A DNA stretch of 64,000 nucleotides. Origin: Bettongia penicillata ogilbyi (taxonomy: Eukaryota; Chordata; Mammalia; Diprotodontia; Potoroidae). The stretch covers positions 359,420 to 423,419 of the forward strand of contig JAJHZJ010000807.1 in assembly GCA_023548195.1 (NCBI GenBank), written 5' to 3'. The stretch's first letter is position 1, and each line of letters opens with the position of its first letter. Shown one piece after another: positions 60,780 through 64,000 of the stretch. A program made the position numbers and the translations under genes. The notes beneath the pieces are model-generated. The model saw only the letters and a list, made by a program, of their open reading frames with translations. It had not been told where the DNA came from and made no database searches.

Positions 60780-61440
60780 CTGCACTGTCAAGTGACAGTC
60801 CTTACATAGAAAGGAGGGCATATTAAAATTGAATTGGAGAAACAGCGAAAGCAATACCTATCCCCGCTCCTCTTAGTAGCCAAAAGAATAGTAACAGCTT
60901 CTCAGGAACCCTTAGCAAGGGGCAGAAGTATTGAACTAGATCTTGCTTTGCCCATGTCTTTCTTCTCTCCAAGGAGAGGGGATACAAGACAGGCAAGTAA
61001 GTTGCTGTGCTCATTTTCCTGCTTTCCTAGTGCCCTTCTGATTTACATTTCATGTTGCTCTAGTGGATTGTCTAGTGAGCTCATGACCTCAAGCTGCAAA
61101 TACACAGATTAGATCAAGCCCAGGATTCGCCGCCTCCCATTCTCCTAAGGAAAACGCAAAAAACAAATGGATAACTTCAAACAAAAACAGATGACAGCTT
61201 CTGCTTTAAAAAGCCAGGAGACTTCTTTTGGAGAGTGGAACTGTCAAGTGTGAATGTCAAACCCTAACCAGATGTTAACCTTTCCATTGAATTTGAAGCT
61301 CAAAACTTTAATGGTATGTAAAGCCAGACTGAAAGTTACTTGTATTTTCTCATAAAATTATTAGAAAAGTCCTAAGGATGAAAGATACAACCATTATTAT
61401 TTCTGTGGTACATTTTCTAGTAAGATCTTTTTTGAAAAAA
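60780..61440. other. Unique-looking block with a possible microexon
   Basis: No repeat recognised. A strong polypyrimidine tract and AG ("tgtctttcttctctccaag", ending at 60973) stands 23 bases before a strong donor ("gcaa|gtaagt", GT at 60997). A 92-codon plus frame (60834-61112) and a 63-codon minus frame overlap; neither has a recognised domain. The part 61190-61330 looks conserved-element-like in texture only. Confidence 0.35.
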
Positions 61441-61462
61441 AAAAAAAAAAACGAATGCATTG

Positions 61463-61603
61463 GGGGCAGGTAGGTGGCACTGGATAGAGCACTGATCCTT
61501 GGAGTTAGGAAGACACTAGTTCAAATCTAGCCTCAGACACTAGCTATGTAACCCCGGGCATGTCATTTAATTCTAATTGCCTGGGGGTGTGGGGGCTGTA
61601 ATT
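61463..61603 (+). mobile_element. Short tRNA-headed SINE with target duplication
   Basis: A head "ggcaggtaggtggcactgg", the B-box-like "tagttcaaatc" at about 61518, and the CORE "cgggcatgtcatttaattc". The element then ends in a G/T-rich stretch. A perfect 9-bp duplication "aatgcattg" (61454-61462 and 61604-61612) frames it. It lacks the RTE-type tail of the longer SINEs, so it is 3'-shortened or a distinct type. Confidence 0.85.
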
Positions 61604-61639
61604 AATGCATTGATAACCTGATATATAGTACCACTATAC

Positions 61640-61815
61640 AGAGAATTGCCCTTAGAGCTTGGAAAATCAAGGTCCAAGTACCCCTAGCTCTGTCACCTAG
61701 GATAAATCATATAACCTCTAAGTATTCTAGGTAACTCTTTAAGTTACAGATGTGATGCTGTTTTGTATTGCTAGAGGAAGTTCCTTATCAGCAACACTTA
61801 TACCAAGCACATCAC
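61640..61815 (+). mobile_element. MIR/CORE-class SINE, sense
   Basis: "gtcacctaggataaatcata", "ctaagtattctaggtaactc", "aagttacagatgtgatgc": subfamily of 1170-1435. Confidence 0.6.
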
Positions 61816-62049
61816 CTCTACTCCCTATATGCAAAACCATTTGAGTATAATGGGACTCTGACATATGCTATACAAGTGATTTTGGATTATTGATCTTCCA
61901 AATGGAATTCATCATGAAGAAATTTCAAAAAATGACAGTTTGCTAAAGGTATCAAGTCCCAGAGCATTCTAGGGACTGTTGAATGAGATCTGTAACCATT
62001 CAAAAGAGATTAGATGCCTAACCATTCACTCAGGAAAACTAGGTAGATG

Positions 62050-62265
62050 AAGTAGGGCAGAGAGAGCAATGAACATAGAAAGCCCTGAGATTAAATCCTA
62101 TGTTATATACTCACTAGCTATGTGACCCTGGACAAGTCACTTAACCTGTGCTTGTCTGAGCCTTAGTTTATAAATGAAAATAATCATAGAACCTAATTAA
62201 TGGGATTATGAAGATTGAATGAGATAAAGTGTGCAAAGTGCTTTATGGATCTTAGCCGTTAGTAT
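62050..62265 (+). mobile_element. CORE-SINE, sense
   Basis: "gagattaaatcctatgttat", "gaccctggacaagtcactta", "gtgcaaagtgctttatgga". Confidence 0.75.
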
Positions 62266-62269
62266 ATAT

Positions 62270-63380
62270 TGCCTGATTCCTGCTATGTAACATGATGCGC
62301 GAATCCATTAGTAATGTCCTGGATGGGCACTGCAGATGGGCAGTGAACTGTACCCAGAATTGAATCAGAATCAAAGAATTGCATTTAAAATATTGGGTAG
62401 TACTTTTATCAAGATGTTTCCTTTTTATCCCTTTTATATTTTCTTCTATAACCTTCCTCCAGGAATCCCAGGGGATCCATCTTTTCTGTACCTCCAATGA
62501 ACACCTTGTTTTTAAAATATTCTCCTGTTGATACAATATGGATAAATACCAATATTTATAAAGAATCAAAATTGCAAATGATCCAAAGGGAAATGAAGAC
62601 ATCTTATAGTTGTAAATGCATTCAATCAAATTTTCAACAGTAACTGAAGGACAAGAAGTGAGGCAAAATTAACATCAAGAAACTATGTAATGGAAAAAAA
62701 AACCAAAAATTGCTAAACCATTCATATAGAGTAAGTCAGGGATAAGGAACGCACAGCTGGAGTTTTGAATGGTTATTCATGGGACACTAACAGAAACAGA
62801 GGACGGTCTCTAGGACATTGTGTAGATTGTCCATGGAGGATTAACCAAAACACAGTGGCAAAGGTTATATTTGATGAGAGGATGTGAAAGAACTACCAAA
62901 TGTGCCAGTGAAATAACACAAAACTTATCCACAACGATGAGATCATAGATACATCAAAGTGTCAGAGTATTGACAAATTGCAGTGTATTTAGATCTTGAG
63001 TATTTATTTACTTTGTGTGGCTCCTATGTAAGTCATTTATTTTTCAGTTGGATAGAAACAAGGACAGTCAAAAGACAGAGATGAGGTTGGTGGTACATGT
63101 CATTCTCCTCTCAGTGTACATGATCATGCATCTTACAAAGTGAATTACTGTGGGCAGGGTTGGGCAGAAGATGCAGGGAGATTATACTACCTTCTTTGCC
63201 AGATAAAACTTAATGGGTTGTTGGAAAGGTCTTCACATGTCAAATAACTAGAAAATTGCCTCTACTTTCCAAAAGTCACTGGTATCATCCTTCCATGTTA
63301 TTCTTCAAACTCTAACCCCTCTTTGAACATGGCACAAAGGATTTATTTTATCATGAATTAACTTAGTCTTCCCCTTTCCC
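62270..63380. other. No recognisable feature
   Basis: The longest frame here (125 codons, minus strand, 62252-62629) has no recognisable domain and partly overlaps the preceding SINE. No gene or clear repeat is seen. Confidence 0.5.
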
Positions 63381-63384
63381 CCAA

Positions 63385-64000
63385 TGGAGCGTCAATCTAT
63401 GAGTCACTTACTATGTGCCAAGCATTGTGCTAAGCTGTAGGAATATAAAAAAAGAAGCAAAAGGCAGTCCCTGATTTCACGGAATTTATGATTAAATGGA
63501 AGTGACAATGTAAAAACAATTATATAAAAAGCAAGATAAATATAGAATAAATATGAAATAATCAATGGAGGAAGGGCACTGCAATTAGGGGGTCTGAGAA
63601 AGACTTCTTGTAAAAGATAAACTTTTAATTGTGACTTGAAGGAGTCCAGGGAAGTCAGTGGGTAGAGTTGAGGAAGGGAAACATTTCAGGCATGGGGAAT
63701 AAAATGTCTGGGACCAAAAGATGGACTACCTTGTTCATGGAACTGCAGGAGTCCAGTTTCACAAGATCAGAGTTTGCAAAAGGAAGTAAGGTGCAAGAAG
63801 ACTGGAAAGTTAGGAAGGGATTAGTTTATGTCCAGCTATTAGTGACAAGTGGAACCTGAAGATAATGGGAAGTCACTGGAATTTATTGAATAGGGGAATG
63901 ACATGATTGGATGTGTTATTTAGGAAAACCACTTTGGTGGCAAAATGGAGAATGAATTGGAGTGAGGAAAGACTTGTGGCTGCAGACCCACCAGAAGGCT
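63385..64000 (-). mobile_element. L2-type LINE, antisense, runs off the window
   Basis: "cacttactatgtgccaagca", "taattgtgacttgaaggagt", "gaagactggaaagttaggaa", "tgacatgattggatgtgt", "tggagtgaggaaagacttg". The same order as at 42990-43640. The element continues past 64000. Confidence 0.8.

Noticed and set aside
60834..61112. 92-codon plus frame with a basic N-terminal part
   Set aside because: No recognised domain and no homologue that I know. The possible splice signals would cut through the frame. Kept only as a possible non-coding or microexon region.
62252..62629. 125-codon minus-strand frame
   Set aside because: No domain, and its 3' part overlaps a CORE-SINE.

Overview
This window looks like AT-rich, CpG-poor genomic DNA from a marsupial. 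I find no protein-coding gene and no structural RNA gene that I can support. The marsupial call rests on recurring interspersed repeats. These are tRNA-headed SINEs with an RTE-type 3' tail, CORE/MIR-class SINEs in dozens of copies, L2-type LINEs, and L1 elements with the 5' leader seen at 33686 and 44446. The SINE and L1 types resemble those I associate with marsupials (Australian marsupials or opossum). I cannot fix the species. All open reading frames are short, and most fall inside transposon remnants or microsatellites.

Layout. 0-11.5 kb: scattered old SINE, L2 and possible LTR fragments. 11.7-16.1 kb: a three-level nest, with an old antisense L1 split by an antisense ORF1-only L1 derivative, itself split by a young SINE with a perfect 14-bp target-site duplication. 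16-25.7 kb: L2 and SINE fragments, and a possible solo LTR near 23 kb. 25.8-31 kb: a (GA)n/(TC)n compound microsatellite, then an antisense L1 lacking most of ORF2, with a second L1 inserted in it. 31-33.7 kb: SINEs and featureless sequence. 33.7-38.8 kb: a sense L1 with leader, decayed ORF1 and a reverse-transcriptase region, but without the start of ORF2. 39-50.5 kb: L2 elements, two more ORF1-only L1 derivatives (41.1-42.1 and 44.4-46.7 kb), SINEs, an RTE-type element and an L1 3' end. 50.5-55.4 kb: simple repeats, an L1 3' fragment and featureless sequence. 55.5-58.0 kb: the longest stretch where I recognise no repeat; it holds a local CpG cluster and a possible exon with splice-like borders. 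58-64 kb: SINEs, a small palindromic hAT-like DNA transposon, an L2 tail, a possible microexon near 60.98 kb, and an L2 running off the window.

Nothing here works together as a gene system. The coherent story is retrotransposition: L1 copies with graded loss of ORF2, SINEs that share tails with RTE elements, and repeated insertion of one element into another with datable order. If the window serves a host gene, it is as intron or intergenic DNA. The best places to look for host function are 55.6-57.2 kb and 60.8-61.3 kb. Repeat family names come from remembered consensus patterns, not from a database search, and most boundaries are approximate to tens of bases unless a target-site duplication is given.
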